DNA of 56,229 nucleotides from Pacificimonas flava (GCF_000342165.1 NZ_AMRV01000013.1:1-56229); one strand, 5' to 3'; positions 17,061-26,714 are shown, numbered from the stretch's first letter. Translations and numbers: made by a program. Notes: generated by a model from the letters alone, not told the origin.

Positions 17061-17101
17061 AGAAAAAGGGCCCGGTGATCGTCTCACCGGGCCCTTTTTC
17101 T
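17061..17101. terminator. bidirectional rho-independent terminator
   Basis: A perfect 18-bp inverted repeat (17061-17078 with 17084-17101) around a 5-base loop. Each arm has a GGGCCCGG core flanked by A5 on the left and T5 on the right, so it can stop transcription from the kinase gene (+) and the permease gene (-), which converge here. Confidence 0.95.
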
Positions 17102-17121
17102 GTTCGCGAACCCCGCCGGCG

Positions 17122-18699
17122 TCAGGCGTCCTTTCCGCCGGGCGTGTGCGCATCGCCGATCGGCGGCACCGGATGCGGCGGCGCGTCCGGGTCGTCCTCA
17201 TGCACCTCGATGATGCCGCGGCCGACATGGCTCATGCGGCGGCTATAGGCGAAGTAGACGACCAGTCCGATGCCGCCCCAGATCGGCAGGACCATCTTCG
17301 CATCGAACGGCAGGTTCCAGAACAGGCCAAGCGTGCCGAGCATCGCAAGCGGCGCGACGATCCACACGAGCGGCGTCTTGAACGGACGCGGACGGTCCGG
17401 CTGCGCGCGGCGCAGGATCAGAACGGCCAGCGCCACCATGAAGAAGGCGAACAGCGTGCCGGAGTTGGAGATGTCGGCAAGCTGCCCAACCGGCAGGAAG
17501 GCGGCGAAGAACGCCACCGCGACGCCCGTGATCATCGTGACGATGTGCGGCGTCTTCCACTTCGGATGGATAGAGGCGAGCTTCTCCGGCAGCAGCCCGT
17601 CGCGGGCCATGACGAAAAAGATGCGCGTCTGGCCGAACAGCATGATCAGGATGACCGACGGCAGGGCCAGGAAGGCGGCGATGCCGATCAGGTCACCCAG
17701 ACGCTCATAGCCGATCTCGCGCAGCACATGGGCCAGCGCCTCCCGCGAGCAGACCAGCGGTTCCTGCCCCATCGCCATGAAGTCCTGACAGCGCGCGGCG
17801 AATTCCGGCGTGCCGGGCGCGAGCAGACCGCCCGCTTCGGTGGTGATCGGCTGCGACCCGATGGTCCCGATCGCGCCCGCGGCCACCAGCAGATAGAAGA
17901 TCGTGCAGATGGCAAGGCTGCCGATCAGGCCGATGGGTACGTTGCGCTGCGGGTTCTTTGTTTCTTCCGCCGCTGTGGAAACCGCGTCGAAGCCGACATA
18001 GGCGAAGAAGATGGAGGCCGCCGCGCCGACGACGCCGAAGCCGCTGCTTTCACCGAACCAGCCGTTCGGGGTGAAGGGCTCGAACTCCGCACCCTGCGCC
18101 ACCGGCAAGGTCAGCGCGATGAAGGCCGTCAGCGCCGTCACCTTGATCGCCACCAGCACGGCGTTGACGCGTGCGCTCTCCGTCGTGCCGATCATCAGGA
18201 GACCCGTGATCAAAAGCGCGATGACAAGGGCCGGCAGATTGACGATGCCGCCGGCATAGGGCCCGACGGACAGCGCCGTGGGCAAGGTTATGCCCCAACT
18301 TTGCAAGAGGCCTATGAAATAGCCCGACCAGCCGACGGAGACGGCGCTGGCGGCGACCGCATATTCCAGGATCAGCGCCCAGCCGACCATCCAGGCCAGA
18401 AGCTCGCCCATGACGGCGTAGGTATAGGTGTAGGCGCTGCCCGCGACCGGAACCATGGAGGCCAGTTCGGAATAGCACAGCGCGGCGACGCCGCAGACCG
18501 CAGCCGCGATGACGAAGCTCCACATCATGCCCGGACCAGCCTTCTGCGCCGCCTCGGACGTCAGCACGAAGATGCCGGTGCCGATGATGGCGCCGACACC
18601 CAGCAGCGTCAGCTGCCATGCACCGAGTGTGCGCGTGAGGGACTGCTTTTCTGCGGTCGCCAGAATCGCGTCTAAAGGCTTAACGCGGCCAAGAAGCAT
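17122..18699 (-). CDS. APC-superfamily cationic amino-acid permease
   Basis: A 525-residue inner-membrane transporter with about 12 hydrophobic helices. The N-terminal LTLLGVGAIIGTGIFVLTS is the conserved APC substrate-binding helix 1 (GxIIGTGIF). FAYVGFDAVSTAAEETKNPQ is the helix 6-7 signature of the CAT/YhdG subfamily. It likely takes up amino acids by proton symport or exchange, and the specific substrate is not visible. The ATG at 18699 follows GAAAGG with good spacing. A TTG six codons upstream was rejected. The cytoplasmic tail is short and acidic (HEDDPDAPPHP). Confidence 0.9.
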   Translation of the reverse strand: MLLGRVKPLDAILATAEKQSLTRTLGAWQLTLLGVGAIIGTGIFVLTSEAAQKAGPGMMWSFVIAAAVCGVAALCYSELASMVPVAGSAYTYTYAVMGELLAWMVGWALILEYAVAASAVSVGWSGYFIGLLQSWGITLPTALSVGPYAGGIVNLPALVIALLITGLLMIGTTESARVNAVLVAIKVTALTAFIALTLPVAQGAEFEPFTPNGWFGESSGFGVVGAAASIFFAYVGFDAVSTAAEETKNPQRNVPIGLIGSLAICTIFYLLVAAGAIGTIGSQPITTEAGGLLAPGTPEFAARCQDFMAMGQEPLVCSREALAHVLREIGYERLGDLIGIAAFLALPSVILIMLFGQTRIFFVMARDGLLPEKLASIHPKWKTPHIVTMITGVAVAFFAAFLPVGQLADISNSGTLFAFFMVALAVLILRRAQPDRPRPFKTPLVWIVAPLAMLGTLGLFWNLPFDAKMVLPIWGGIGLVVYFAYSRRMSHVGRGIIEVHEDDPDAPPHPVPPIGDAHTPGGKDA

Positions 18700-18783
18700 A
18701 TAGAAAAGACCTTTCAAGGGGCATTTCGATTAGCGGACGGATCGCCGACCGCAAACGACAAAGCATAAGGGCGGCTTGTCCCG

Positions 18784-20220
18784 TCATGCTGTAAGGACCG
18801 GGAACAAGCCGAGAACGAGGATCAGTCCGACGGCAAGAGGGCAGATCCAGGCAACGAGGAAACGCCACATGACGAGCGATGCGCCGGCAAGACCGGTTTC
18901 CGCCGACACCAGGTTCCGGTCCGCGCGCCAGCCTACGAAAATGGCAGTCAGGAGCGCCGCAAGCGGCAGCAGGACCTTGCCGGTAAATCCGTCGACCGTG
19001 TCGAAGATATTGGAATCTGCGAATATGGGCCAGAAGGAGAGAAGGCGTACCTCGCTCCAGACGTTCAGGGACAGGAGACACGCGACGCCAACGACGAAGG
19101 CGCCGCCGGCGAAGATCGCCGCGGAGACCGGCCGGCGCCAACCCCGTTCGGCGATGCCCCAGGCGGTCGGGGCCTCCAAAAGCGAAATGGAACTCGTCAG
19201 GGCCGCGAAGAAGATAAGGACGAAGAACAGGAAACCGATGAGCGCGCCGCCGGGCATTTGCTGGAAGGCCACCGGCAGTGACTGGAAGACCAGCGTCGGC
19301 CCCGCCGCCGGGTCGAGGCCCACGGCGAAGACGATGGGAAAGATGACAAGGCCGGCAATGATGGCGACAACCGTATCGGCAACCGCGATCATTCCGGCCA
19401 TCGGCGCCAGCCGCTCGCCCGGGCTGATGTATGCGCCGTAGGTCATCAGGGCGGCAGAGCCGAGGCCGACCGAGAAGAGCGCCTGTCCCAGCGCCTCGTT
19501 CATCGCAATAGGTGTCAGGCGGGAAAAGTCCGGCGTGAACAGAAAGGCGGCGCTTTCGGACACGTCGCCGACGATGGCGCCGTAGACGGCAAGACCGACC
19601 AGAAGCACGAAGAAGGCCGGCATCAGGTAAAGTGCGGCCTTCTCGATACCATCGTGCACCCCCTTGGCGATGATGGCGAACGTCGCGCCCATGAAGACGA
19701 GATGCATGGCAAATAGCATGGGAATGTTGGCGAAGAGGTCGTCCATGCGGCCCTGGACCGCAGCCGGACCCTCGCCGATCAGCGCCGGGCGAAAGGGATC
19801 CCCGGCCAGAATGGCGCTCAGCAAATCCGCACCCATGACACCGGCATAATAGACTACCCAGCCCGCAACGACACTGTAGAAGCTTAGGACGAAGAATGCG
19901 GCCGCGAGCTCGATCCACCCGACCGACGTCCAGCGCGCACTGACGCCCGATCGCCTAGCCACCTGACGGATGCTGCCGACCGCATCCTCCCGCCCCGCAC
20001 GGCCGATCAGGATCTCCGACAGGATCAGGGGCAGGCCGATCAGCGCCACGCAGGCAATATAGAACAGCACGAACGCGCCGCCGCCATTCTGGCCGGCGAG
20101 CGTCGGGAAACGCCAGACATTGCCCAGACCGACGGCAGCGCCGATGGCCGCCAATATGAAGGCTGCGCGGCTGGACCAGCCCTCACTGGCGGCCGCCGCG
20201 GCGGTACTCTTCGCTCCCAT
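18784..20220 (-). CDS. neurotransmitter:sodium symporter (NSS) family transporter
   Basis: A 478-residue membrane protein of the SNF/LeuT family. Helix 1 carries AAIGAAVGLGNVWRFPTLAGQNGGGAF in two adjacent conserved pieces (VGLGNVWRFP and NGGGAF), forming the sodium and substrate site. About 11-12 transmembrane helices follow, with family features EILIGRAGR and FFAALTSSISLLE. It is probably a sodium-coupled amino-acid importer. It lies behind the HIT gene on the same strand and ahead of the APC permease, separated by 84 bp, so two amino-acid transporters sit side by side. It may or may not be co-transcribed with the his operon, with an 86-bp gap to the HIT gene. Confidence 0.93.
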   Translation of the reverse strand: MGAKSTAAAAASEGWSSRAAFILAAIGAAVGLGNVWRFPTLAGQNGGGAFVLFYIACVALIGLPLILSEILIGRAGREDAVGSIRQVARRSGVSARWTSVGWIELAAAFFVLSFYSVVAGWVVYYAGVMGADLLSAILAGDPFRPALIGEGPAAVQGRMDDLFANIPMLFAMHLVFMGATFAIIAKGVHDGIEKAALYLMPAFFVLLVGLAVYGAIVGDVSESAAFLFTPDFSRLTPIAMNEALGQALFSVGLGSAALMTYGAYISPGERLAPMAGMIAVADTVVAIIAGLVIFPIVFAVGLDPAAGPTLVFQSLPVAFQQMPGGALIGFLFFVLIFFAALTSSISLLEAPTAWGIAERGWRRPVSAAIFAGGAFVVGVACLLSLNVWSEVRLLSFWPIFADSNIFDTVDGFTGKVLLPLAALLTAIFVGWRADRNLVSAETGLAGASLVMWRFLVAWICPLAVGLILVLGLFPVLTA

Positions 20221-20306
20221 CGTGACTCCCCCCGGGGTACGCGATGGCGCCCTTCTACAACATATCGGTCACATTTGAAGGGCGACTGGTCAGAAAAAGG
20301 CGGATT

Positions 20307-20699
20307 TCAGCCGACCGCTCCGCCGGACAGCATCGGCCCCAGGGGGCGCCCGGCGAACAGATGTACGTGAAGATGCGGGACCATCTGATGAGCATGGCGG
20401 CCCGAATTGACGAGCAGGCGGTAGCCGGGATCCTCGACATCCAGGCTCTTCGCGACCTTCCCGACCGCGCGAATGAAGCCGGCGATTTCGGCATCTTCGG
20501 CGCTTTCCGTGAAATCGACCCACGACCGGTAGCGTCCGCGCGGAATCACCAGAACGTGCGTCGGCGCCTGCGGATTGATGTCGACGAAGGCGTAGGCATG
20601 TTCGTCCGAATAGACTTCCGTTGACGGGATCTCTCCCCGCAGGATCTTTGCGAAGACATTCTCGTCGTCATAAGGACCCTTGGCATCGACAGGCTCCAT
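20307..20699 (-). CDS. HIT-family (histidine triad) nucleotide-binding protein
   Basis: A 130-residue protein. The histidine triad HLHVHLFAG is at about residues 112-120, and FAKILRGEIPS and YAFVDINPQAPTHVLVIP are typical Hint N-terminal segments. Hint proteins hydrolyse AMP-linked substrates such as AMP-lysine or phosphoramidates. The gene follows hisE by 54 bp on the same strand, as in many alphaproteobacterial his operons. The physiological substrate is not evident. Confidence 0.94.
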   Translation of the reverse strand: MEPVDAKGPYDDENVFAKILRGEIPSTEVYSDEHAYAFVDINPQAPTHVLVIPRGRYRSWVDFTESAEDAEIAGFIRAVGKVAKSLDVEDPGYRLLVNSGRHAHQMVPHLHVHLFAGRPLGPMLSGGAVG

Positions 20700-20753
20700 G
20701 AGATCGGTTCCTTTCGCTGTGGTGATGATTGGATCGGCGGCCGCCGCCCCGCG

Positions 20754-21065
20754 TCAGCGCGCAGCCTTTTCTTCAAGGCCGCTACGCCCCTCGCGCCGGG
20801 CCAGCTCAGCGTCGACATCTTCCGGGCCGATGCCGGCATCGTGCCACAGCACCGACAGGTGAAAAAGCAGGTCCGCGCTTTCCGAGATCAGCGCCGCCCG
20901 ATCCCCCTGAACGGCCGCGATGACCGTTTCGACGGCTTCCTCGCCGAGCTTTTCGGCCACCTTCGCCCGGCCCTTTGCCAGCAGGGCGGCCGTGTGGCTC
21001 TCCTGCGGCGCAGCCCCGGCGCGGCGGGCCACGATGTCGGCAAGGCGGCGCAGCGTGTCGGTCAT
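20754..21065 (-). CDS. hisE: phosphoribosyl-ATP pyrophosphohydrolase
   Basis: A 103-residue MazG-like protein that hydrolyses phosphoribosyl-ATP to phosphoribosyl-AMP, step 2 of histidine synthesis. The family core [13 protein letters not shown] followed by [13 protein letters not shown] carries the acidic metal ligands. It is a stand-alone HisE, not fused to HisI, and hisI is not in the window. The start ATG overlaps the hisF stop by 4 bp (ATGA). Confidence 0.95.
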   Translation of the reverse strand: MTDTLRRLADIVARRAGAAPQESHTAALLAKGRAKVAEKLGEEAVETVIAAVQGDRAALISESADLLFHLSVLWHDAGIGPEDVDAELARREGRSGLEEKAAR

Positions 21066-21856
21066 AGCGCTCCGGACGGCGCGGCCTCTCGCGGGGCAAT
21101 CCGGCGCACATCGATGCCGGCCCCTGCCATGGCGGCACGCGCATCCCTGATCGAGACCTCGCCGAAGTGGAAGATCGATGCGGCGAGGACGGCGCTCGCA
21201 TGGCCGCGCGTCACCCCCTCAACCAGATGCGCGGCCTTCCCGACGCCGCCGGACGCGATCACCGGCACCGGCACCGCATCGGCGATGGCGCGCGTCAGGG
21301 CGAGGTCGAAACCGTCTTTGGTGCCGTCACGGTCCATGGAGGTCAGCAGAATCTCGCCCGCCCCCTCCTTCACCGCGCGATCCGCATAGGCGCGCGCATC
21401 GATACCGGTTGCCTGGCGGCCGCCATGAGTAAAGATTTCCCAGTGCCCCTCGCCCGTCTGCCGCGCATCGATGGCCGCCACGACACACTGCGATCCAAAG
21501 GCATCCGCCAGCCGGCCGATCAGCGCAGGATCGCGAACGGCGGCCGAATTGACGGCAACCTTGTCCGCCCCGGCGAGGAGCAGCGCCCGCGCATCCTCGA
21601 CGCTGCGCACGCCGCCACCGACCGTCAGCGGCACGAAACACTGGTCTGCGGTGCGGGCCACGATGTCGATCAGCGTGCCCCGGTTTTCGTGCGTTGCTGC
21701 AATATCGAGGAAGCAGATCTCGTCCGCCCCCGCCTCGTCATAGGCGCGCGCGACCGCGACAGGATCCCCGGCATCGCGCAGCGCGACGAAGTTCACGCCC
21801 TTGACCACGCGCCCCTTCGCCACGTCGAGGCAGGGAATGATCCGAACGGCGGCCAT
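21062..21856 (-). CDS. hisF: imidazole glycerol phosphate synthase cyclase subunit
   Basis: A 264-residue (beta/alpha)8 barrel that uses ammonia from HisH to convert PRFAR into imidazole glycerol phosphate and AICAR. The catalytic Asp is in [15 protein letters not shown]. Phosphate-binding loops LTVGGGVRS and VIASGGVGK are present, and [12 protein letters not shown] holds the second catalytic Asp. It lies 12 bp after hisA and overlaps hisE. Confidence 0.97.
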   Translation of the reverse strand: MAAVRIIPCLDVAKGRVVKGVNFVALRDAGDPVAVARAYDEAGADEICFLDIAATHENRGTLIDIVARTADQCFVPLTVGGGVRSVEDARALLLAGADKVAVNSAAVRDPALIGRLADAFGSQCVVAAIDARQTGEGHWEIFTHGGRQATGIDARAYADRAVKEGAGEILLTSMDRDGTKDGFDLALTRAIADAVPVPVIASGGVGKAAHLVEGVTRGHASAVLAASIFHFGEVSIRDARAAMAGAGIDVRRIAPREAAPSGAL

Positions 21857-21868
21857 AATCCCCTCGCG

Positions 21869-22600
21869 TCAGCCCGCCGCCACGATCAGCGCCTGTTTCA
21901 GGTTCAGGCGTCCGTCATAGATGGCGCGCCCAACCACCACGCCCAGTATCCCCTTGTCCGACGCCTTCTTCAGCGCACGAATATCGTCCATGCCGGACAC
22001 GCCCCCCGAGGCGATGACCGGGACATCCACCGCTTCGGCGAGCGCCAGCGTCTCCTCGATGTTGACGCCCGTCAGCAGTCCGTCGCGACCAACGTCAGTA
22101 AACAGCAGCGCGGCGACGCCCGCATCCTCGAACCGGCGGGCAAGGTCGGCCACGGGGATGTCCGAACGCTCAGCCCACCCCTCCGTCGTCACGAAGCCGC
22201 CGCGCGCATCGACCGCGACCACCACCTGGCCCGGCAGCTCCGCCGCCGCAGTTTTCACAAGGTCCGGATCCTTCAGCGCCGCCGTGCCGAGAACCACGCG
22301 CTTCACCCCGGCGTCGATCCAGTTGCGAATGGCGCTGCGGCTGCGAATGCCGCCGCCGACCTGTACGCGTCCGCCAAAGGATTTGACGACGCGTTCGATC
22401 ACGTCGCGGTTTCTCGATTTCCCCTCCACCGCGCCGTCCAGGTCGACGACATGCAGCCATTCCGCGCCCGCCTTCGTAAAGACACGCGCCTGTTCGACCG
22501 GGTCGTCGGAATAGACCGTGGCGGCATTCATGTCGCCCTCGGCAAGGCGCACGACCTGACCGCGCTTCACGTCGATGGCGGGGTAGAGATTAAAGGGCAT
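21869..22600 (-). CDS. hisA: ProFAR isomerase
   Basis: A 243-residue barrel enzyme that isomerises ProFAR to PRFAR. The N-terminal YPAIDVKRGQVVRL carries the catalytic Asp. Phosphate loops are VGGGIRS and VIASGGVSG, and the central FTDVGRDGLLTGVN has the second acid residue. It is clearly paralogous to the neighbouring hisF. It starts at 22600, 23 bp after hisH. Confidence 0.97.
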   Translation of the reverse strand: MPFNLYPAIDVKRGQVVRLAEGDMNAATVYSDDPVEQARVFTKAGAEWLHVVDLDGAVEGKSRNRDVIERVVKSFGGRVQVGGGIRSRSAIRNWIDAGVKRVVLGTAALKDPDLVKTAAAELPGQVVVAVDARGGFVTTEGWAERSDIPVADLARRFEDAGVAALLFTDVGRDGLLTGVNIEETLALAEAVDVPVIASGGVSGMDDIRALKKASDKGILGVVVGRAIYDGRLNLKQALIVAAG

Positions 22601-22623
22601 GGCCCGGCTCTTAGGCCGCTGCG

Positions 22624-23280
22624 CTACGGCGTCCAGTCCAGAAAACCGCGCAGGAAGGCGAGGCCGTAGGCCTGGCTCTTCTCCGGGTGGAATTGTGTGC
22701 CGATCACATTGTCGCGGCCGATCACCGCCGTCACCGTCTGGCCATAGTCGCAGGTGGCGAGAAGATGCGCAGTCTCGGCGACCTGGAAATGGTAGGAATG
22801 GACGAAATAGGCCTCCCCATTGTCCTCCAGCCGGCCGAGAAGATCGTGCCGCAATCCCGCGAGCTTCTGGGAAATCGGGCTCCAGCCCATGTGCGGCACC
22901 TTCAGGCGCGGATCACCGGGATCCAGTTTCACCACCTCACCCGGTATCCAGCCGAGCCCCTGATGCTCGCCGCGCTCCCGGCCTCGCCGGGCCATCAACT
23001 GCATGCCGACGCAGATTCCCAGAAAGGGGCGGCCCCGTTCCGTCACCACCTCCTCCAGCGCCTCGATCATGCCCGGCACGGCTCGAAGGGCGTTGGCGCA
23101 TTGACCGAAGGCGCCGACCCCCGGCAGCACGATACGGTCCGCGCCGCGTGCGGCAGAGGCCGAGGCCGTCACCATGACATGCCCGCCGCCGGGTGCGTCC
23201 TTCGCCACCTCCTCCAGCGCCTTGGCGACCGAACGCAGATTGCCCGCGCCGTAATCGATGACAGCGATGCGCTGCGCCAT
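22624..23280 (-). CDS. hisH: imidazole glycerol phosphate synthase glutaminase subunit
   Basis: A 218-residue class I glutamine amidotransferase that supplies ammonia to HisF. The nucleophile Cys is in LGICVGMQLM, and the His-Glu pair in GTQFHPEKSQ. The N-terminal IAVIDYGAGNLRSVAKAL is typical. It sits between hisB (55-bp gap) and hisA in a co-directional operon. Confidence 0.97.
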   Translation of the reverse strand: MAQRIAVIDYGAGNLRSVAKALEEVAKDAPGGGHVMVTASASAARGADRIVLPGVGAFGQCANALRAVPGMIEALEEVVTERGRPFLGICVGMQLMARRGRERGEHQGLGWIPGEVVKLDPGDPRLKVPHMGWSPISQKLAGLRHDLLGRLEDNGEAYFVHSYHFQVAETAHLLATCDYGQTVTAVIGRDNVIGTQFHPEKSQAYGLAFLRGFLDWTP

Positions 23281-23335
23281 GAACTATCCACTCCCCCCGG
23301 TCGGTCCTCTTGCGTCCGTTTCTTTGCGGCGCCCG

Positions 23336-23929
23336 TTAAAGCACGCCCTTCGTGCTCGGGACCGCATCCTTCGCCCGCGTGTCGATCTCCACGCCGGCTC
23401 TCAGCGCGCGCGCCAGCGCCTTGAAGGCCGATTCGATGATGTGGTGCGAGTTCTTGCCGTAGAGTGTCTCGACGTGCAGCGTGATGCCGGCCGTCTGCGC
23501 CAGGCTTTCAAAAAAGTGCGGAAACAGCTCCGTATCCATCTCACCGAGGCGGGACTGCGGAATCTCGACCTTGTAAACGGTATGCGGCCGGCCGCTGATG
23601 TCGAGTGCGCAGCGCGTCAGCGTTTCGTCCATCGGTGCATAGGCGTGGCCGTATCGGCGGATACCCGCCTTGCTTCCCAGCGCCTTGGCGATCGCCTCGC
23701 CCAGCGCGAGGGCCGTATCCTCGACCGTATGGTGCTGGTCGATATGCAGGTCGCCGTCACAGCGCAGATCGAGGTCGATCAGCGAATGCCGCGCAAGCTG
23801 CTCCAGCATATGATCGAAGAAGCCGATGCCGGTCGCCACCTCATACCGTCCGGTGCCGTCCAGATCGACGGCGATGCGGATGTCGGTTTCCTTCGTCTTG
23901 CGAATGATCTCTGCGCGGCGCGTTGTCAT
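23336..23929 (-). CDS. hisB: imidazoleglycerol-phosphate dehydratase
   Basis: A 197-residue monofunctional IGPD without the HisB phosphatase domain, converting IGP to imidazole acetol phosphate. Both manganese-binding HHxxE motifs are present: [15 protein letters not shown] and [14 protein letters not shown], plus [13 protein letters not shown]. The ATG at 23929 begins [15 protein letters not shown], the usual family start. The upstream open frame (to 24007) was rejected. It is the first gene of the hisB-hisH-hisA-hisF-hisE-HIT cluster. Confidence 0.97.
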   Translation of the reverse strand: MTTRRAEIIRKTKETDIRIAVDLDGTGRYEVATGIGFFDHMLEQLARHSLIDLDLRCDGDLHIDQHHTVEDTALALGEAIAKALGSKAGIRRYGHAYAPMDETLTRCALDISGRPHTVYKVEIPQSRLGEMDTELFPHFFESLAQTAGITLHVETLYGKNSHHIIESAFKALARALRAGVEIDTRAKDAVPSTKGVL

Positions 23930-23945
23930 GACCCTCGCGTAACTA

Positions 23946-23983
23946 GCGAAGGCGCGGCCACACGCAAGCGGCCACGCCTTCGC
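23946..23983. repeat. inverted repeat in the hisB leader
   Basis: Arms 23946-23959 and 23970-23983 match at 13 of 14 positions (core GCGAAGGCG...CGCCTTCGC) around a 10-base loop. It lies 17 bp upstream of the hisB start and 72 bp after the DUF2141 gene. No T-run follows on the minus strand, so it is not a classical terminator. It could be a leader hairpin or a rho-assisted end. Confidence 0.5.
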
Positions 23984-24054
23984 CTTTGAGTCGATAACCC
24001 GATGCACGCACCGCGGGCGGGCCGGCCATGCCTGGGCCGCCCCGGTGTCAAACG

Positions 24055-24615
24055 CTATTCCGGGTAGGTCAGCGACACGTCGGCGCTGCCGCCCGCATCT
24101 GTCACCTCGAACATGGCCGGATCGAATTCCGGGGCGCCTTCCTGCGCCTCACCCGAAAGACCCCAGCCCTCGGTCGGGCCGGTATCGCCCATGTCCACCT
24201 CGCCATTCTCGTTGGTGTCGTGGACCACGGCTGCGGCATAGCTGCCGGGTTCGACGCCTTCGAAGGTGACGGTTTCCGTCGCGGCGTCGGCCGTCAGCAT
24301 TTGCGTATATGTACCGGCGGCCTCGGCGAACTCATCCTGCGTCTGGAGCGCGACCATCAATTGTCCGGGTCCGGGCTCGATTCCCGTGACGTTTACCGTG
24401 ACCGTTTCGCCTTCGGCCATCATGTCGTCGCCGGCCATGGGATCGGTTCCGGCCATCGGGTCGTTCGCAGCCATGTCGCCGGGCATCGCGCCCTCGCCCA
24501 TGGTTTCGTCGCCGGTCATCGCCGTGTCTTCCGTCGGCGGATCGTCGGCCTGTTCGGCGCCGCCACATGCGGCGAGTGCAAGAGAAAGAGCGCTGAGCGC
24601 AACAAACGTCTTCAT
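24055..24615 (-). CDS. DUF2141 lipoprotein with Met/Asp-rich linker
   Basis: A 186-residue protein. The signal peptide has lipobox LSLALAAC (Cys17), so it is membrane anchored in the periplasm or outer membrane. Residues 26-70 are acidic and methionine-rich, with DPMAG-like repeats and eight Met between 33 and 66. Residues about 71-186 form a DUF2141 domain, including a [12 protein letters not shown] loop resembling a calcium site and EGWGLSG. The function of DUF2141 is unknown, and the Met-rich linker may bind copper or simply be flexible. The ribosome site GGAGGGA precedes the ATG at 24615. It follows the PQQ dehydrogenase gene on the same strand. Confidence 0.85.
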   Translation of the reverse strand: MKTFVALSALSLALAACGGAEQADDPPTEDTAMTGDETMGEGAMPGDMAANDPMAGTDPMAGDDMMAEGETVTVNVTGIEPGPGQLMVALQTQDEFAEAAGTYTQMLTADAATETVTFEGVEPGSYAAAVVHDTNENGEVDMGDTGPTEGWGLSGEAQEGAPEFDPAMFEVTDAGGSADVSLTYPE

Positions 24616-24731
24616 GATCTTCCCTCCGTTGGAACGGTCATTCGCCGCCTTCAATGAATGACGGCTCCAATTGGGAGGTGCGGCACACTGTCTCAGGGGC
24701 GGCGGGCGGACGCCTGCCGGCCCGGTATGGT

Positions 24732-26018
24732 TCAACCCGCCGGCGTCACGCGCCAGATGCGGTTTCCGACATCGTCGGCCACCAGCAGCGCGCCCGCCCT
24801 GTCGAACGTCACGCCCACGGGGCGCCCCTTCGCCGTGTCGCCGACAAGAAAGCCGCCAAGAAGCACCTGCGGCTTGCCGGAGGGTTCCGCGCCGTCGAAG
24901 GGCACATAGACCACCTGATAGCCGGACCTCGGCTCCCGGTTCCAGGATCCGTGCTGCCCGACGACGGCACCGCCGCCTGCGGGCGTGAAGGCGAGGCCGA
25001 GAGACGCCGTGTGCGGACCCAGCGCATAATCGGGCACGATGGCGCGTTCGACGAGGTCCGGCCGCTGCGGCTCTGGCCGGTCGTCCACATTCTGTCCGTA
25101 ATAGCTGTAGGGCCAGCCGTAGAAGCCGCCCTCCTTCACGCTCGTCATATAATCCGGGACAAGGTCGGAGCCGAGCGCATCGCGCTCGTTGACGGCGGTC
25201 CAGAGCTCGCCCGAAGCCGGATTCCACGCCATGCCGACCGGATTTCTGAGGCCGCCGGCGAACTGCCGGATACGCCTCGTCGCAACGTCGTATTCGTGGA
25301 TCGCCGCACGGCCCTCCTCCACCGCCATGCCCTCGTCACCGACATTGGAGACGGACCCCACAGAAATGTAGAGCTTCGATCCGTCGAGGCTGGCGAGGAC
25401 GTTTCGTGTCCAGTGCCCGGCCTTCTCCCCCTTCGACGGCAGCTCGGCGACCATCTCGCCGGGTTCGGAAATGCTGGTCTGCCCATCCCGATAGGGGAAG
25501 CGCATCAGCCCCTCGTACATGCCGACATAGAGGTTGCCGTCGGCGGCAACCGCCATGCCGAAGGGGGAGGCGAGGCCATCCTCGGCATCGAGGAACACGT
25601 GGCGCTCGTCCACGGTGCCGTCACCGTCGGCGTCGCGCAGCAGCGTAATGCGGTTGGGACTTTCCACCCCTGCGCCGGCGTTCGACATGATCGTCGATTC
25701 GATCCATCCCTTTATGCCGCTCGGTGTCTGCGGCGGCTTGTTGGTTTCCGCCACCAGCATGTCGCCGTTCGGCAGGCGGTAGAGCCAGCGCGGATGGTCG
25801 AGATCCGCGGCATATTCGGTGACGGTGAAACCGGGTGCCGGCGTCGGCATCTCGCCCTCCGCCCAGCCGCCGACCTCCGCCGTGTTCACCGTCGGGAACA
25901 GGGTCTTCGTCGGTTCCGGCAACCTTGGATCCGGACCCATGCCCTCCTCGACCGAAAGATTGGCGGATTCGCCGCACGCGCTGAGCAGAAGGAGGGCGGC
26001 GAGAATAGTCCTGGTCAT
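24732..26018 (-). CDS. PQQ-type soluble sugar dehydrogenase-like lipoprotein (sorbosone dehydrogenase family)
   Basis: A 428-residue exported protein. The lipobox LLLLSACGE is near residue 13. The rest is a six-bladed beta-propeller like soluble glucose/aldose sugar dehydrogenases, with repeated DLDHPRWLYRLPNGDMLVAE, ASPFGMAVAADGNLYVG, GLRNPVGMAWNPASGELW and GNRIWRV blade ends. A DADGDGTVDE calcium-like loop is present. Family members bind PQQ and oxidise aldoses in the periplasm, passing electrons to a quinone or cytochrome. No PQQ synthesis gene is in the window. The ATG at 26018 follows GGAGACAGGA. It is divergent from hslV and upstream of the DUF2141 lipoprotein. Confidence 0.82.
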   Translation of the reverse strand: MTRTILAALLLLSACGESANLSVEEGMGPDPRLPEPTKTLFPTVNTAEVGGWAEGEMPTPAPGFTVTEYAADLDHPRWLYRLPNGDMLVAETNKPPQTPSGIKGWIESTIMSNAGAGVESPNRITLLRDADGDGTVDERHVFLDAEDGLASPFGMAVAADGNLYVGMYEGLMRFPYRDGQTSISEPGEMVAELPSKGEKAGHWTRNVLASLDGSKLYISVGSVSNVGDEGMAVEEGRAAIHEYDVATRRIRQFAGGLRNPVGMAWNPASGELWTAVNERDALGSDLVPDYMTSVKEGGFYGWPYSYYGQNVDDRPEPQRPDLVERAIVPDYALGPHTASLGLAFTPAGGGAVVGQHGSWNREPRSGYQVVYVPFDGAEPSGKPQVLLGGFLVGDTAKGRPVGVTFDRAGALLVADDVGNRIWRVTPAG

Positions 26019-26156
26019 TCCTGTCTCCACTGGAGCGGCCTGCAGGCGGGCGTGCCCCCGCGTTTGCGCGCGCTTTCCGGCTTCCTATATCCCCGAAAGA
26101 GCGCCGCCAACCGGGCGGCCCCCAGTCCTTCCAACCCGCATGCTTGAAGGGGAAGA

Positions 26157-26714
26157 ATGTCAGAGCCCATTACCATGCACGGGACCACCATCGTGTCCGT
26201 GCGCCGCGGCGGCACGGTCGTCGTCGCGGGCGACGGTCAGGTATCGCTGCAGCACACCATCATGAAGGGCAATGCCGTCAAGGTCCGCCCCCTCGGTGAC
26301 GGCAGCGTCATCGGCGGTTTCGCCGGCGCCACGGCCGATGCCTTCACGCTGTTCGAGCGACTGGAAACCAAGCTGGAGCGCTTCCCCGGCCAGTTGAAGC
26401 GCGCCTGCGTCGAACTGGCCAAGGACTGGCGCACCGACCGCTATCTGCGCCGGCTGGAGGCCATGATGATCGTTGCCGACCGGGAGGTGACGCTGGTGCT
26501 GACCGGTACGGGCGACGTGCTGGAGCCGACCCACAACGTCACCGCCATCGGGTCTGGCGGCAATTACGCCCTGTCCGCGGCCCGCGCGCTGATGGAAGCC
26601 ACGGATCTTCCGGCAGAGGAGATCGCCCGCCGCGCCATGGCGATCGCCGCTGAGGTCTGCGTCTACACGAACGAAAACATCACCGTCGAAACACTTGAGG
26701 GCGAGAGCCAATGA
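26157..26714 (+). CDS. hslV: HslV peptidase subunit of the HslUV protease
   Basis: A 185-residue N-terminal nucleophile protease. A 9-residue propeptide precedes the catalytic Thr of [10 protein letters not shown]. Conserved [19 protein letters not shown] and [19 protein letters not shown] follow. With HslU it degrades misfolded and regulatory proteins in the cytoplasm. The stop overlaps the hslU ATG (ATGA), giving a coupled pair. The ATG at 26157 follows AAGGGGAAGA. Confidence 0.97.
   Translation: MSEPITMHGTTIVSVRRGGTVVVAGDGQVSLQHTIMKGNAVKVRPLGDGSVIGGFAGATADAFTLFERLETKLERFPGQLKRACVELAKDWRTDRYLRRLEAMMIVADREVTLVLTGTGDVLEPTHNVTAIGSGGNYALSAARALMEATDLPAEEIARRAMAIAAEVCVYTNENITVETLEGESQ

Noticed and set aside
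16933-18675. 580-codon plus-strand frame over the amino-acid permease
   Set aside because: It is antisense to a protein with clear APC motifs and shows low-complexity charged composition.
21167-22669. 500-codon plus-strand frame over hisF and hisA
   Set aside because: It is antisense to two conserved enzymes and resembles nothing known.
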